A stretch of DNA of 64,000 bases, from positions 124,001 through 188,000 of the forward strand of contig NZ_JAMRXH010000003.1 in assembly GCF_023740735.1 (NCBI RefSeq). Direction: 5' to 3'. The notes under the pieces were generated by a model. That model searched no databases, was not told where the DNA came from, and was given only the letters and a program-made list of their open reading frames with translations. Below are positions 9,692 to 19,130 of this stretch, in pieces; position 1 is the stretch's first letter, and every line of letters starts with the position of its first letter. Both the position numbers and the translations under genes were made by a program. This DNA comes from Nocardia sp. CDC159 (GTDB taxonomy: Bacteria > Actinomycetota > Actinomycetes > Mycobacteriales > Mycobacteriaceae).

Positions 9692-9724
9692 CCCTGTTGC
9701 CCGGCGTAGCGCCGGGCAACAGGG
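9692..9724 (-). terminator. Terminator hairpin of ileS
   Basis: Perfect 15-bp stem CCCTGTTGCCCGGCG / CGCCGGGCAACAGGG with a 3-base loop, 6 bases beyond the ileS stop codon. It is the strongest simple hairpin in the first 15 kb. There is no U-tract, so it would be an I-shaped actinobacterial terminator. Confidence 0.75.
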
Positions 9725-9730
9725 GGTGGG

Positions 9731-12700
9731 TCAGACCTTCGTGATCGACGCTCGAACGCCGCCGACCAGGTCGGCCGGGTTCGCGGTGGCCTCGCCGAAG
9801 GTGAGGGTCGTGGCGAGGACCTCGCCCGCGATCAGGTCGCGGTGGGTTCGGGCCCAGGCGAGCTTGTCGGCGGGGACCTCCAGGACGAGCGAGATCCGGT
9901 CGGAGACGTCCAGGCCCAGGGACTTGCGGGTTTCCTGGAGGTCGCGGATGAGGTCGCGGGCCCAGCCCTCGGCCTCGAGATCCTCGGTGACCTCCGAATT
10001 CAGCACGACCAGGCCCGCGTTGCCGGGCAGGGCCGCGGTGGATTCGGGTTCGGCGGCCACCAGGCGCTGGGTGTACTCCTCCGGCAGCAGGTCGATCCCT
10101 GCGGCGGAGACCACGCCCTCGGGGCTCTCGGTCCACTCCCCGGCCTTGACCGCCTTGATCACCGTCTGGACGTCCTTGCCCAGGCGCGGGCCCGCGGCGC
10201 GGGCGTTCACGACCAGCTCGAAGCGGCCGTGCGCGGCGACGTCGGTGGTCAGATCGACCTTCTTGACGTTGATCTCGTCGGCGACCAGATCCACGAAGGG
10301 GGCCAGCCGGTCGGCGTCGGGGGCGGCGATGGTCACCTCCGACAGCGGCAGGCGCACCCGCAGGTTCTGGGCCTTGCGCAGGCTCAAGGCCGTCGAGCAG
10401 ACCGCGCGCACCTCGTCCATCGCCGACACCAGCTCCGGATCCTTCGGCAGTTCGTTCGCGGCGGGCCAGTCGGTCAGATGCACCGAGCGGCCGCCGGTCA
10501 GACCGCGCCAGATCACCTCGGTGATCAGCGGCAGCAGCGGTGCGGCCAGGCGGGTGGTCACCTCGAGCACCGTGTGCAGGGTGTCGATGGCGTCGCGGTC
10601 CTCGTCCCAGAAGCGCGAACGCGACCGGCGTACATACCAATTGGTGAGCGCGTCGGCGAAGGTGCGCAGCTGCTCACAGGCGGCGTTGATGTCGTAGACC
10701 TCGAGTGCCTCGGTCATCGCGTCGCGCGTGGCCGCCAGCTTCGCCAGGATGTAGCGATCCAGCACATGCTGCGAATCCGTCCGCCACTCGCCGGGTTTCG
10801 ACGCGTACAGCTGCAGGAACGTCCACGCGTTCCACAGTGGCCGCAGCGCATGGCCGACGCCCTCACGGATGCCGCGCTCGGTGACGATGAGGTTGCCGCC
10901 GCGCAGGATCGGCGAGGCCATCAGGAACCAACGCATGGCATCGGAGCCGTCGCGGTCGAAGACCTCGTTCACGTCCGGATAGTTGCGCTTGGACTTCGAC
11001 ATCTTCTGCCCGTCGTCGCCGAGCACGATGCCGTGCGCGACCACGGATTTGAACGCGGGCCGATCGAACAGCGCGGTCGAGAGCACATGCAGGTTGTAGA
11101 ACCAGCCGCGCGTCTGCCCGTTGAACTCGACGATGAAATCGCCTGGGCTGTGCGCGGCAACGTCCTGCGTGCCCTCGAACCACTCCTTGTTCTCGAACGG
11201 GTAATGCACCTGCGCATAGGGCATCGACCCGGACTCGAACCAGCAGTCCAGCACCTCCGGCACCCGCCGCATCATCGACTTGCCGGTCGGATCATCGGGA
11301 TTGGGCCGCACCAACTCGTCGATCCCCGGGCGGTGCAGATCGCTCGGCCGCACGCCGAAATCGCGCTCCAACTGATCCAGCGAACCGTACACATCGACGC
11401 GCGGGTACTCCGGATTGTCCGACACCCACACCGGGATCGGCGCACCCCAGTAGCGATTACGGCTGATGTTCCAGTCGCGCGCGTTCTCGAGCCACTTCCC
11501 GAACTGTCCGTCGCGGATGTGCTCGGGCACCCAGGTGATCTGCTTGTTCAGCTCCACCATCCGGTCGCGGAACTTGGTCACCGCGACGAACCACGACGGC
11601 ACGGCCATGTAGATCAGCGGCTGGCCCGAACGCCAGCTGTGCGGATAGGAGTGCTCGATGGTCTCGTGCCGCAGCAGCTTCCCGGCCGCCTTGAGGTCCT
11701 TGATGATCACCGGGTTGGCATCGAAGACCATCAGGCCCTCGTACGGCGGCACCATCGAGGTGAACTTGCCGCCCGGATCCAGCGGCTGCACGATCTCGAT
11801 ACCGTTGGCCGCGGCGACGTCCATGTCCTCCTCACCGAACGCCGGTGCGAGGTGCACGACGCCGGTGCCGGAGTCGGTGGTCACGTAGTCGGCCTCGAGC
11901 ACGCGGTGCGAGTTCGGGTGGCCGAGGAAGAAGTCGAACGGCGGGCGGTAGCTCAGCCCGACCAGCGCCGCACCCACATGCTCCGACAGGATCTGCGGCT
12001 CGTCACCCAGTTCGCGGGCGTAATGCGAGACGCGTTCGGCGGCCAGCAGGTAGCGCTTGCCGTCCTTGCCCCGCACGTGCACATAGGTGATGTCCGGATG
12101 CACGGCGATGGCCAGATTGGACGGCAGGGTCCAGGGCGTGGTGGTCCAGATCAGCGCGTTCGCGCCGTCGAGCTCGCGCAGCGGATGATCCTCGGGCACT
12201 CCGAGCACCATGTCCACGGTGACCGCCGGGTCCTGACGCATCCGATAGGCGTCGTCCAGGCGCGCCTCCTGGTTGGACAGCGGCGTCTGCTCGTACCAGC
12301 TGTAGGGCAGCACCCGGAAGCCCTGATAGATCAGCCCCTTGTCGTACAGCGACTTGAAGGCCCACATCACCGATTCCATGAAGCTGGGATCGAGGGTCTT
12401 GTAGTCGTTGTCGAAGTCCACCCAGCGGGCCTGACGGGTCACATACGCGCGCCACTCATTGGTGTAGCGCAACACCGACGATTTGCACTTGGCATTGAAT
12501 TCCGCCAGGCCCATCGCGTCGATCTGTGATTTGTCCGTGATACCGAGCTGCTTCTCCGCTTCGATTTCCGCGGGCAGGCCGTGGGTGTCCCAGCCGAATC
12601 GGCGCTCGACCTTCTTACCGCGCATCGTCTGGAAACGCGGGATCAAATCCTTGACGTATCCGGTGAGCAGGTGTCCGTAATGGGGCAATCCATTGGCGAA

Positions 12701-12955
12701 GGGGGGACCGTCGTAGAAGACGAACTCCTCGGCGCCGGAACGGTTCTCGATGCTGGCCCGGAAGGTGTCGTCGGCGGCCCAGTAGTCCAGGACACGCCGC
12801 TCCAGCTCCGGAAACGACACCTGGCCGCCGGTACCCAGATCCACGCGTGGGTAGGCGGGAGCGACGCGATGGGACTCGCGAGCCTGCGTAACCATGGAGG
12901 GAGCCGCGGACGCCTCAGTGGGCACAGAGTTGCGGGTGGCTGCTTCGTCCGCCAT
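9731..12955 (-). CDS. ileS: Isoleucyl-tRNA synthetase (eukaryotic-like type)
   Basis: Charges tRNA-Ile in the cytoplasm. The protein is 1074 aa. The class I HIGH motif appears as [13 protein letters not shown] (about residues 85-97) and [11 protein letters not shown] lies near residue 650. These variants and the length belong to the type 2, eukaryotic-like IleRS found in mycobacteria and nocardiae, generally associated with low sensitivity to mupirocin. Editing-domain sequence lies between the two motifs, and the anticodon-binding domain fills the C-terminal third. ATG at 12955 ([10 protein letters not shown]) is chosen because earlier in-frame starts fall inside the T-box leader. A strong hairpin ends the gene. 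Confidence 0.97.
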   Translation of the reverse strand: MADEAATRNSVPTEASAAPSMVTQARESHRVAPAYPRVDLGTGGQVSFPELERRVLDYWAADDTFRASIENRSGAEEFVFYDGPPFANGLPHYGHLLTGYVKDLIPRFQTMRGKKVERRFGWDTHGLPAEIEAEKQLGITDKSQIDAMGLAEFNAKCKSSVLRYTNEWRAYVTRQARWVDFDNDYKTLDPSFMESVMWAFKSLYDKGLIYQGFRVLPYSWYEQTPLSNQEARLDDAYRMRQDPAVTVDMVLGVPEDHPLRELDGANALIWTTTPWTLPSNLAIAVHPDITYVHVRGKDGKRYLLAAERVSHYARELGDEPQILSEHVGAALVGLSYRPPFDFFLGHPNSHRVLEADYVTTDSGTGVVHLAPAFGEEDMDVAAANGIEIVQPLDPGGKFTSMVPPYEGLMVFDANPVIIKDLKAAGKLLRHETIEHSYPHSWRSGQPLIYMAVPSWFVAVTKFRDRMVELNKQITWVPEHIRDGQFGKWLENARDWNISRNRYWGAPIPVWVSDNPEYPRVDVYGSLDQLERDFGVRPSDLHRPGIDELVRPNPDDPTGKSMMRRVPEVLDCWFESGSMPYAQVHYPFENKEWFEGTQDVAAHSPGDFIVEFNGQTRGWFYNLHVLSTALFDRPAFKSVVAHGIVLGDDGQKMSKSKRNYPDVNEVFDRDGSDAMRWFLMASPILRGGNLIVTERGIREGVGHALRPLWNAWTFLQLYASKPGEWRTDSQHVLDRYILAKLAATRDAMTEALEVYDINAACEQLRTFADALTNWYVRRSRSRFWDEDRDAIDTLHTVLEVTTRLAAPLLPLITEVIWRGLTGGRSVHLTDWPAANELPKDPELVSAMDEVRAVCSTALSLRKAQNLRVRLPLSEVTIAAPDADRLAPFVDLVADEINVKKVDLTTDVAAHGRFELVVNARAAGPRLGKDVQTVIKAVKAGEWTESPEGVVSAAGIDLLPEEYTQRLVAAEPESTAALPGNAGLVVLNSEVTEDLEAEGWARDLIRDLQETRKSLGLDVSDRISLVLEVPADKLAWARTHRDLIAGEVLATTLTFGEATANPADLVGGVRASITKV

Positions 12956-13190
12956 GTCGGGCAGTGGTCTCCTCGTGCCAGTGCGCCTGCGGCGCATCCC
13001 GGTGGGCACGGGGACGACCTCGGCGCCGGTGCGCCGAAACCGCGGTACCACCCCGCTTGTCCGAATGCGGACCTCTCGTTCGTGAGCTGTGACGGGCTCA
13101 CCCGTTCGGTTCTACTGAGCGTCGGGGCCGACGCCGTTCTTCCGAAGGCTCCCCGGTGATGGCCGGATCGATGCCGTTGCTTCGTGTTTG
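12956..13190 (-). promoter_or_regulatory. ileS T-box riboswitch, ultrashort stem I translational type
   Basis: Read on the minus strand, the leader contains GATCCGGCC-ATC-ACCGGGGA, a short stem I with isoleucine specifier ATC at 13160-13158. GGAAGAACGG and CAGTAGAACCG follow, then a stem II/pseudoknot region with CGGGTGAGCCCG, a stem III hairpin GTCCGCATTCGGAC, and the T-box antisequestrator GGGTGGTACCGCGG (motif at 13052-13040). A GAGGAG Shine-Dalgarno sequence lies upstream of the ileS ATG. Uncharged tRNA-Ile should expose this site. The layout matches the N. farcinica ileS T-box whose complex with tRNA has been solved. Confidence 0.93.
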
Positions 13191-13212
13191 ATTGTAGCCG
13201 TGCCGGGCAAAC

Positions 13213-13722
13213 CTATTCTCGGCCCCGGCGTTCGCCGGGGAAATGAGAGGAATCGCCTGGATAACGAGTGGCTTTACCCGGGTACCGAGTGGCTTCACCC
13301 GGGTACCGAGTGGCTTCGTCCGGGTAACCAGTTGCTTCGTCCGGGTACCGAGTGGCTTCGTCCGGGTACGGAGTAGCTTCATCCGGGTATCGGGCCGAAG
13401 CGCCTGGGTATCGGGATGAATCAGCCGGGTACCGAGCGGAATCGCCCGAGTGCCGAGGAGCCGTGTCGCCCGAGTGTCGAGGAGCCGAATCGCCCGGATA
13501 TCCCCGCCGCGCGGGCGGCGCCGCGCGTTTGGCGTGACGAGCGGGACGGGACTGCGTATCGTCCTCGGCGTCGCGCATCGACAGCGCGCTCACCAGCAGC
13601 AGCACCGCACCGATGACGCACACGACAATGCACCCCCAGGCCCACATCACCGATCCGGTGGTCAACGCGGTCACCAGGAGGGCGAAGCCGATCGCGGCCA
13701 GGACGAGCGTCAGGACGAGCAT
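13213..13722 (-). CDS. Small membrane protein with heptad-repeat cytoplasmic tail
   Basis: A 169-aa protein with two hydrophobic segments (about residues 2-20 and 27-46, WGCIVVCVIGAVLLLVSAL), a short basic linker and a tail of about a dozen seven-residue repeats of form RYP(D/G)EAT. The tail degenerates toward SAPRHSGD at its start and ends HFPGERRGRE. ATG at 13722 has AGGGGG five bases upstream and is preferred to GTG at 13728. The membrane part looks like small actinobacterial membrane proteins found between ileS and wag31. The tail is encoded by a 21-bp tandem array, and a CCCCGGCG hairpin covers the last codons. Function unknown. Confidence 0.72.
   Translation of the reverse strand: MLVLTLVLAAIGFALLVTALTTGSVMWAWGCIVVCVIGAVLLLVSALSMRDAEDDTQSRPARHAKRAAPPARRGYPGDSAPRHSGDTAPRHSGDSARYPADSSRYPGASARYPDEATPYPDEATRYPDEATGYPDEATRYPGEATRYPGKATRYPGDSSHFPGERRGRE
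13223..13240 (-). terminator. Hairpin within the last codons of the repeat-tail gene
   Basis: CCCCGGCG (13223-13230) / CGCCGGGG (13233-13240), a perfect 8-bp inverted repeat with a 2-base centre. It is read on the minus strand just before the stop at 13215-13213 and encodes part of FPGERRG. Its arm resembles the array unit that precedes it. Confidence 0.5.
13249..13500. repeat. 21-bp tandem array encoding the RYPDEAT heptads
   Basis: On the plus strand the unit is CGGGTACCGAGTGGCTTCxTC, with about eight well-kept copies (13270-13420) and further decayed copies to about 13500. The period is a multiple of three, so the frame is kept. It resembles the non-coding arrays elsewhere in the window. 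Confidence 0.85.
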
Positions 13723-13835
13723 GGTCACCCCCTAGACGGGCCAGGTGGCTCGACGGACTTCCGACCACACATCCGCGCTGCCGCACGAGATCGCGTGGCG
13801 GGCGCGCCGATATTCGAGAGTACGTGCCTACGAGA

Positions 13836-14672
13836 CTACTTGCCGCCCTTGGCGAAGGAGGCCGGGGCGTGGTTGTGGCCCGCACCAGCGCCCTCGAACG
13901 CGTCGCCACCGTCGACCGGCACGGCCGAACCGCGGTTTTCCAGCTCCTCGAGCTGCGACTCCAGGTAGGACTTGAGCCGCACCCGGTACTCGCGCTCGAA
14001 GGTCTTCAGCTGCTCGATCCGGCTCTCCAGCACGCTGCGCTGCTGGGTGATGGTCGCCATGATCTCGGTGTGCTTACGCTCGGCGTCGGCCTGCAGGGCG
14101 TCGGCCTTCTCCTTGGCCTGACGCAGCTGGCTGTCGGACCGGGACTGCGCATCCGACAGCATGGCCTCGGCCTTCTGCCGGGCCTCGGCGATCATGCCCT
14201 CGGAACGGGTGCGGGCGTCGCTGACCAGACGCTCGGAGTTGGCGCGCGCGTTGGCGAGCAGCTGCTCGGCCTCGGTCTTGGCATCGCTGGTGAGCCGGTC
14301 GGCCATCTCCTGGGCCAGGCTGAGCACCTTGGCGGCCTGTAGGTTCGCGTCCGCTCCGGCCGGATCCTTGGGCGCGGGCGGGGCGGCGGGCATCGGGGCG
14401 GGCGGCGCCACGGGCTGCGGCTTGGGCGGTTCGGGCTGCGGTGGAGCCGGTTTCACCGCCTGCGGGGCCGGGCGCGCCTTCTTCGCATCGGCCAGTTCGG
14501 CGTCGAGCTCGGCAACCCGCTGGCGCAGATCGGCATTCTCCTCGATGAGGCGTGAGAGTTCCTGCTCGACCAGGTCGAGGAAGGCGTCGACTTCATCCTC
14601 GTTGTAGCCGCGCTTCCCGATCGGCGGTTTGCTGAACGCGACGTTGTGCACATCGGCTGGGGTCAGCGGCAT
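13836..14672 (-). CDS. wag31: Polar growth scaffold DivIVA/Wag31
   Basis: A coiled-coil scaffold that marks cell poles and directs tip growth by recruiting cell-wall enzymes. It is 278 aa. The conserved DivIVA N-terminus is [20 protein letters not shown], with the membrane-inserting region and [19 protein letters not shown] (about residues 21-39). A Pro/Ala-rich linker follows (about 66-105), then a long coiled coil rich in Ala, Glu, Lys and Arg (about 110-245). The linker carries no clear Thr-rich PknA site that I could match with confidence. It is the last gene of the division cluster (Rv2145c position), downstream of yggT. Confidence 0.96.
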   Translation of the reverse strand: MPLTPADVHNVAFSKPPIGKRGYNEDEVDAFLDLVEQELSRLIEENADLRQRVAELDAELADAKKARPAPQAVKPAPPQPEPPKPQPVAPPAPMPAAPPAPKDPAGADANLQAAKVLSLAQEMADRLTSDAKTEAEQLLANARANSERLVSDARTRSEGMIAEARQKAEAMLSDAQSRSDSQLRQAKEKADALQADAERKHTEIMATITQQRSVLESRIEQLKTFEREYRVRLKSYLESQLEELENRGSAVPVDGGDAFEGAGAGHNHAPASFAKGGK

Positions 14673-14700
14673 GGAAGGATCCCTTCACGCTTCGTACGGA

Positions 14701-14718
14701 GATCTAGCACTAGATCTA
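14701..14718. promoter_or_regulatory. Palindrome upstream of wag31
   Basis: GATCTAG-CA-CTAGATC (14701-14716) is a 7-bp inverted repeat overlapping a second palindrome, TAGATCTA (14711-14718), 29 bases before the wag31 start. It is the only AT-rich island in the area and may be a promoter or operator of wag31. Confidence 0.45.
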
Positions 14719-14745
14719 GCAAGCTATTCTTCACGGCCCATTCTG

Positions 14746-15048
14746 TCACACCGGGCCTACCGGCTGCCCGAGCCTGCTCGTGATCGTCATCAAGATGAAG
14801 ACGATGAAAAGCAGCACCATAATCGACAGATCGAGGCGAATTCCACCCAAGTTCACGGGAGGTATCAATCGCCTCAGGAGTTTCACCGGAGGGTCGGTGA
14901 TCGTGAAGATCACCTCGAGGATCACGACGACGACGCCCCGCGGATGCCAGTCGCGGGCGAAGCTCCGGATGAACTCGACGATGACTCGGCTGATCAGCAA
15001 CAGCCAGAAGAGGAATAGGAGCACATACAGCACCTTGAACAAGGCCAC
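14746..15048 (-). CDS. yggT: YggT-family membrane protein
   Basis: A 100-aa integral membrane protein with two hydrophobic regions (FKVLYVLLFLFWLLLISRVI near the N-terminus and LSIMVLLFIVFILMTI near the C-terminus). Between them is FARDWHPRGVVVVILEVIFT and DPPVKLLRRLIPPVNLGGIR, the YggT signature. GTG at 15048 gives the usual start VALFKVLYVLL. Family members are found with sepF and wag31 in actinobacteria and cyanobacteria and are linked to osmotic stress, nucleoid positioning or division. Matches Rv2146c in position. Confidence 0.93.
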   Translation of the reverse strand: MALFKVLYVLLFLFWLLLISRVIVEFIRSFARDWHPRGVVVVILEVIFTITDPPVKLLRRLIPPVNLGGIRLDLSIMVLLFIVFILMTITSRLGQPVGPV

Positions 15049-15174
15049 GGGTCCACTCTGCCTCAGATTCGGTGTCCTGCAAACTCCCCGCGCCGTCTCG
15101 CACGGCATGACTCCCCCCGCTCACGGCGTGTCGACCGGTCGGACGACCAGACACGCGACCCCCGGTGAAACGTC

Positions 15175-15954
15175 CTATTTCTGGTTGTAGAAACCGTTTT
15201 CGGCAATGCGCCGACGTTCCTCCGCCGATACGTCGACATCCGCCGGTGAGAGCAGGAACACCTTGGTCGCGACCTTGTCGAACGAGCCGCGCAGCGCGAA
15301 CGCCAGGCCCGCGGCGAAGTCGACCAGCCGACGCGCGTCGGCATTGCTCATCTCCACCAGATCCATGATCACCGGGGTGCCGTCGCGGAAGCGCTCGCCG
15401 ATGATGGCGGCCTCGGCATAGGTGCGCGGACGCAGCGTCGTGATCTTGGACAAGGGCCCTCCGTCCTCGAAGACCGGCGCGCGCCGCGGCGCCGGCTCGA
15501 AGCGGGCCCGCTCCTCCACCCGCCGTTCTTCCAATCTGCGCTCGACCTCGGGGTCCATCGCCAGTGCGCCATGCGTGGTGCCGCGGACCATCGGGGGCGT
15601 GCCCAGCCCGCGCGAGCGGCCCGAGGGGGCCGATTCGATGCGGGTGGGGCGGCGCGGGGGCTCGTAGCGGTCGTCGACGTAGGCCTCGTCGCCGTAGTCC
15701 TCGCGCCGGGCGACGGTGTAACCGGGCTGATAGGGCGCCTTGTAGGTGGGCTCGGGATAGCCGGGCTCGTCGTCGTAGCGATCGTCGGCGAAACGGGACC
15801 GACCGGTGGGCTCGTAACGCGGCTCGGCGTAGTCCCGAGGCCGGTGCGAACGATCCTCCACACCCCGCGGTCCGCGATCGTCGACGTAGTCGTCTTCGTA
15901 TTCCTCGAGCGGAACCATGCCGAAGTACGCCTTGAACCTGTGCAGCGTGCTCAT
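15175..15954 (-). CDS. sepF: Cell division protein SepF
   Basis: A membrane-binding FtsZ anchor needed for septum assembly in actinobacteria lacking FtsA and ZipA. It is 259 aa. The N-terminal amphipathic helix is [21 protein letters not shown] long charged, Tyr/Arg/Pro-rich linker follows (about residues 20-165), then the C-terminal SepF fold ([53 protein letters not shown]). ATG at 15954 is chosen because it starts exactly at the helix. Position matches Rv2147c. Confidence 0.96.
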   Translation of the reverse strand: MSTLHRFKAYFGMVPLEEYEDDYVDDRGPRGVEDRSHRPRDYAEPRYEPTGRSRFADDRYDDEPGYPEPTYKAPYQPGYTVARREDYGDEAYVDDRYEPPRRPTRIESAPSGRSRGLGTPPMVRGTTHGALAMDPEVERRLEERRVEERARFEPAPRRAPVFEDGGPLSKITTLRPRTYAEAAIIGERFRDGTPVIMDLVEMSNADARRLVDFAAGLAFALRGSFDKVATKVFLLSPADVDVSAEERRRIAENGFYNQK

Positions 15955-16062
15955 CCTGGTCGACCTTCCTACGGCACCCGGCTGGCCTGGGGTGTTGAAG
16001 TCCTGCTCAGTCCTCGTCCGCCACAAGCATATGTTTCGAATGTGACTGATGAGGTTTGTTTG

Positions 16063-16812
16063 CTATCCCGAGGTTATCGGTCGAGCGCCCATCAAGGCAG
16101 TACCGACACGCACGCAGGTGGAACCGTGTCGAATTGCCGCCTCCAAATCTCCCGACATACCGGCCGAAAGCTCCCTCGCCTGCGGATGATCGGCCAGCAG
16201 CCGGGCGTGCAGCTGGGCCAGGCGCGCGAATTCGGGCTCCGGATCGACGTCCAGCGGCGGGATAGCCATCAGGCCTGCCAGCTGCAGATTCTCCGAGGCG
16301 GCGACCCGTTCGGCGAGGCCCGGCAGATCGGCCGGGGCGACACCGCCGCGGCCGGGGTCGCGATCCAGGCTGACCTGCAACAAGATTCGCAACGGCGTGT
16401 CGCGCTCTCCGGCCGCGCGCGCCGCGCCGACTCCGGCGTCGAGGGCGGTTGCCAAACGTTCACTATCGACCGAATGGACGGTATGCGCCCACCGGGCGAC
16501 CGACTTGGCCTTGTTGCGTTGCAACCGCCCGATCATGTGCCAGCGTATGTGGGACAGGTGTCCCAAAGTGGCCACCTTCCCCGCGGCCTCCTGATCACGC
16601 GATTCGCCGAATTCCCGGCGGCCCAATTCATAGAGAATCTGGATATCCGACGCGGGAAAAAATTTCGTGACCGGAAGCAACCGTACGTCGGCGGGATCGC
16701 GTCCGGCGGCCCGGCAGGCGGCCTCGATCCGGGACAACAGACCGGTCAGCGCGCTGGACAGTTCCGCGGTGCGAGTGGATACCGCGGCGGCGGTGCCGGA
16801 TTCGGCGGTCAT
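16063..16812 (-). CDS. yggS: PLP homeostasis protein (YggS/PLPBP)
   Basis: A 249-aa single-domain protein with the alanine-racemase-like barrel that binds pyridoxal phosphate without known catalysis and keeps free PLP in balance. The Lys that forms the Schiff base is in RLLPVTKFFPASDI (about residue 50). FGESRDQEAAGK, IRWHMIGRLQRNK and the phosphate-binding end STCVRVGTALMGAR match the family. It lies between sepF and pgeF, as in M. tuberculosis (Rv2148c). Confidence 0.94.
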   Translation of the reverse strand: MTAESGTAAAVSTRTAELSSALTGLLSRIEAACRAAGRDPADVRLLPVTKFFPASDIQILYELGRREFGESRDQEAAGKVATLGHLSHIRWHMIGRLQRNKAKSVARWAHTVHSVDSERLATALDAGVGAARAAGERDTPLRILLQVSLDRDPGRGGVAPADLPGLAERVAASENLQLAGLMAIPPLDVDPEPEFARLAQLHARLLADHPQARELSAGMSGDLEAAIRHGSTCVRVGTALMGARPITSG

Positions 16813-16930
16813 AGAAGATCTCCCTGAAATGCGAAACTCATCACGAATGCACCTGAATGCGCCGATTCGGCGAATTGCCCGCGCTTAACCGGAACCTCGA
16901 CGGCGGACAAGCCCGAGGAATTCGTGGCGC

Positions 16931-17665
16931 TCACTCGGCCGATCCCGCGGTGTCCATCCAGATCACCCCGGCGAGCCGGCCGGTCGGCGCGCCCCGCCGA
17001 TGGCTGAACAACGTCTCGTCCTCGATCGTGCAGCGCGGATCCACGGCCACCGCACCCACCCCGGCCTCCTCGAGCTGACGCGCGATCCCGGCCCGCAGAT
17101 CCAGCCCGGGCGTGCCCTTGGCGGTGGTGGTCGCGCTGCCCGGCAGGTGCTCCTCCACATCCGCGCGCATGGCCGCGGGCACCTCGTACCGCCGTCCGCT
17201 CGCGGCCGGTCCCAGGAAGGCGCCGATGCGCTCGGGCCGCGCGCCGACGGAGACCATCGCCTCCAGCACCCGCGGCACGATGCCGATGCGCGCGCCCACC
17301 CGCCCGGCGTGCACGGCCGCGATCACGCCCGCCTCGTCGTCGGAGAGCAGGATCGGCACACAGTCCGCGGTCAGCACCACCAGCGCCAGATCCGGCACGG
17401 TGGTGACGAGCGCGTCGGTCACCGGAACCGGTTCCGCGCGCGGCCCGTCCACGACGGCCACATTGCGACTGTGCACCTGCTCCATCCACACCAGCCGCTC
17501 CGGCGCCAGCCCGATCCCCTCGGCCAGCCGTACCCTGTTGCGCCGCACGGCCTCCGGATCGTCCCCGACGTGATCGCCGAGATTGAACGAGTCGTAGGGC
17601 GGCTTGGAGAACCCACCCGCCCGCGTCGTCGTGACCCGCCGCACCCGAACCGAAGTAGTCGTCAT
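16931..17665 (-). CDS. pgeF: Peptidoglycan editing factor / multicopper polyphenol oxidase fold (PgeF/YfiH)
   Basis: A 244-aa member of the DUF152/YfiH family. E. coli YfiH removes wrongly incorporated amino acids (Ser for Ala) from UDP-MurNAc precursors; other members show purine nucleoside phosphorylase activity. Visible motifs are WMEQVHSRNVAVV, VLTADCVPILL (metal-binding Cys) and AVHAGRVGARIGIV. The more common HAGWRG is HAGRVG here. Near the C-terminus is VDPRCTIEDETLFSHRRG. ATG at 17665 (MTTTSVRVRR) is chosen. The neighbourhood (ftsZ upstream, yggS downstream) matches Rv2149c. Confidence 0.9.
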   Translation of the reverse strand: MTTTSVRVRRVTTTRAGGFSKPPYDSFNLGDHVGDDPEAVRRNRVRLAEGIGLAPERLVWMEQVHSRNVAVVDGPRAEPVPVTDALVTTVPDLALVVLTADCVPILLSDDEAGVIAAVHAGRVGARIGIVPRVLEAMVSVGARPERIGAFLGPAASGRRYEVPAAMRADVEEHLPGSATTTAKGTPGLDLRAGIARQLEEAGVGAVAVDPRCTIEDETLFSHRRGAPTGRLAGVIWMDTAGSAE

Positions 17666-17900
17666 GACCCCGAGATTAGTAGCCACCATGGGGCGACCCA
17701 CCGCCCTCGCCGCGCGACCGGTCCCGACCACTGCCCACGCACCCTTTCCGGCCCCTCGGACGGCCCGCAGGCGGTCATACCCCGCGCGGGTGATCGGAAA
17801 CCGGCGGGCCGGATTCCGGGCGGCGAGAAAAGGTGTGAGGGTTCGGGAAACGCCAAAGCCCCCGCCTCGCCGAGGGCGGGGCGGGGGCCGAGGGGGTCGG
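17666..17900. other. ftsZ-pgeF spacer
   Basis: 235 bases hold the ftsZ terminator and the promoter of pgeF. CGCACCCTTTCC near 17739 and GAGAAAAGGTGTGAGG near 17825 form a loose inverted pair like the inner stems of the palindrome at 55388-55509. No gene seen. Confidence 0.4.
17858..17888 (-). terminator. Intrinsic terminator of ftsZ
   Basis: On the minus strand, GCCCCCGCCCCGCC and GGCGAGGCGGGGGC pair over 14 bp (one G-U) with a 3-base loop, 12 bases past the ftsZ stop. TTTGGCGTTT follows, giving a modest U-rich tail. This is the most canonical terminator in the window. Confidence 0.85.
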
Positions 17901-19130
17901 TCAGCGGCGCATGAAGGACGGGACGTCGACGTCGTCGTCGGAGTCCTCGTCGGGGGGCTGGATGTGGGAGCGGCTGTTGCCCGCGACCGTCGGGTCGGGG
18001 GAGGTGCGCGGGTGGCCGTAGTTGGGAGCCGGGCCGCGCTCGATCGAGCTCGACGGGGTGCTGGAGGGGGCCGGGTCGGCGGTGCGGGGCTCGGCGGTCG
18101 GAGTGGTCGCGCCCCGGCTCAGTTCGCCCGCGCGGGCGGTGATGGTGTGTGGGCGGGCCGTGGTCTCGATGCGGCGGGCGGGGGTGCCGCCGTCGAATCC
18201 GGCCGCGATCACCGTGACCCGCACCTCGTCACCGAGCGAATCGTCGATGACCGTGCCGAAGATGATGTTGGCCTCGATGTGCGCGGCCTCCTGCACCAGC
18301 GAGGCGGCCTCGTTGATCTCGAACAGGCCCAGGTCCGAACCGCCCGCGATGGACAGCAGCACCCCGTGCGCGCCGTCCATGGACGCCTCGAGCAGCGGCG
18401 AGTTGATCGCCGCCTCGGCGGCCTTCACCGAACGGCCCTCGCCGCGCGCCGAGCCGATGCCCATGAGCGCGGAGCCCGCACCGGACATGACGCTCTTGAC
18501 GTCGGCGAAGTCGACGTTGATCAGACCGGGGGTGGTGATCAGGTCGGTGATGCCCTGGACACCGTTGAGCAGCACCTCGTCCGCGGACCGGAAGGCGTCC
18601 ATCAGGCTCACCGCCGCGTCGCCGAGCTGCAGCAGCCGGTCGTTGGGGATCACGATGAGGGTGTCGCAGGATTCGCGCAGCGCCTGGATGCCCGCCTCGG
18701 CCTGGTTGGAGCGCCGCTTGCCCTCGAAGGAGAACGGCCGGGTCACCACGCCGATGGTCAGCGCGCCCAGCTTGCGGGCGATGCTGGCGACCACGGGCGC
18801 GCCACCGGTGCCGGTGCCGCCGCCCTCACCGGCGGTCACGAAGACCATGTCGGCGCCCTTGAGCACCTCCTCGATCTCGTCCTTGTGGTCCTCGGCGGCC
18901 TTGCGACCCACCTCGGGGTCGGCACCGGCGCCGAGGCCGCGGGTGAGCTCACGGCCGACGTCGAGCTTGACGTCCGCGTCACTCATCAGCAGCGCCTGCG
19001 CGTCGGTATTGACCGCGATGAACTCGACTCCCTTGAGTCCCTGTTCGATCATCCGGTTGACGGCGTTCACGCCGCCGCCGCCGATACCGACGACCTTGAT
19101 CACTGCAAGGTAGTTGTGCGGGGGCGTCAT
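17901..19130 (-). CDS. ftsZ: Cell division GTPase FtsZ
   Basis: Tubulin homologue that forms the Z ring. It is 409 aa. The N-terminus [20 protein letters not shown] leads into the nucleotide-binding domain. [10 protein letters not shown] is the tubulin signature loop (about residues 103-112), and [13 protein letters not shown] (about 205) carries the T7 synergy loop region. A variable linker of about 75 residues ends in [11 protein letters not shown], the C-terminal peptide that binds SepF and FtsW. ATG at 19130 is chosen over an upstream in-frame ATG that would add an atypical 32-residue extension. Its own leader separates it from ftsQ. Confidence 0.98.
   Translation of the reverse strand: MTPPHNYLAVIKVVGIGGGGVNAVNRMIEQGLKGVEFIAVNTDAQALLMSDADVKLDVGRELTRGLGAGADPEVGRKAAEDHKDEIEEVLKGADMVFVTAGEGGGTGTGGAPVVASIARKLGALTIGVVTRPFSFEGKRRSNQAEAGIQALRESCDTLIVIPNDRLLQLGDAAVSLMDAFRSADEVLLNGVQGITDLITTPGLINVDFADVKSVMSGAGSALMGIGSARGEGRSVKAAEAAINSPLLEASMDGAHGVLLSIAGGSDLGLFEINEAASLVQEAAHIEANIIFGTVIDDSLGDEVRVTVIAAGFDGGTPARRIETTARPHTITARAGELSRGATTPTAEPRTADPAPSSTPSSSIERGPAPNYGHPRTSPDPTVAGNSRSHIQPPDEDSDDDVDVPSFMRR

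Noticed and set aside
9473..9709. Collagen-like Gly-Pro-Leu-Gly-Lys peptide from the array after ileS
   Set aside because: It arises from a 21-bp repeat whose period is a multiple of three. There is no convincing ribosome-binding site, and homology to the hairpin arm explains the sequence.
9842..12529. Long open frame of almost 900 codons antisense to ileS, and similar long antisense frames throughout
   Set aside because: High GC content keeps stops rare in antisense frames; composition is His/Arg/Gly-rich without domains, and the opposite strand encodes recognised proteins.
12956..13051. Longer IleS N-terminus starting at 13051
   Set aside because: The extra residues are encoded by the T-box antisequestrator and the region after it; the ATG at 12955 follows the GAGGAG site that the riboswitch should control.
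17319..17345. PgeF changed active-site motif HAGRVG as evidence of inactivation
   Set aside because: I recall variation at this position among actinobacterial homologues, and the other Cys/His motifs are present, so loss of function is not supported.
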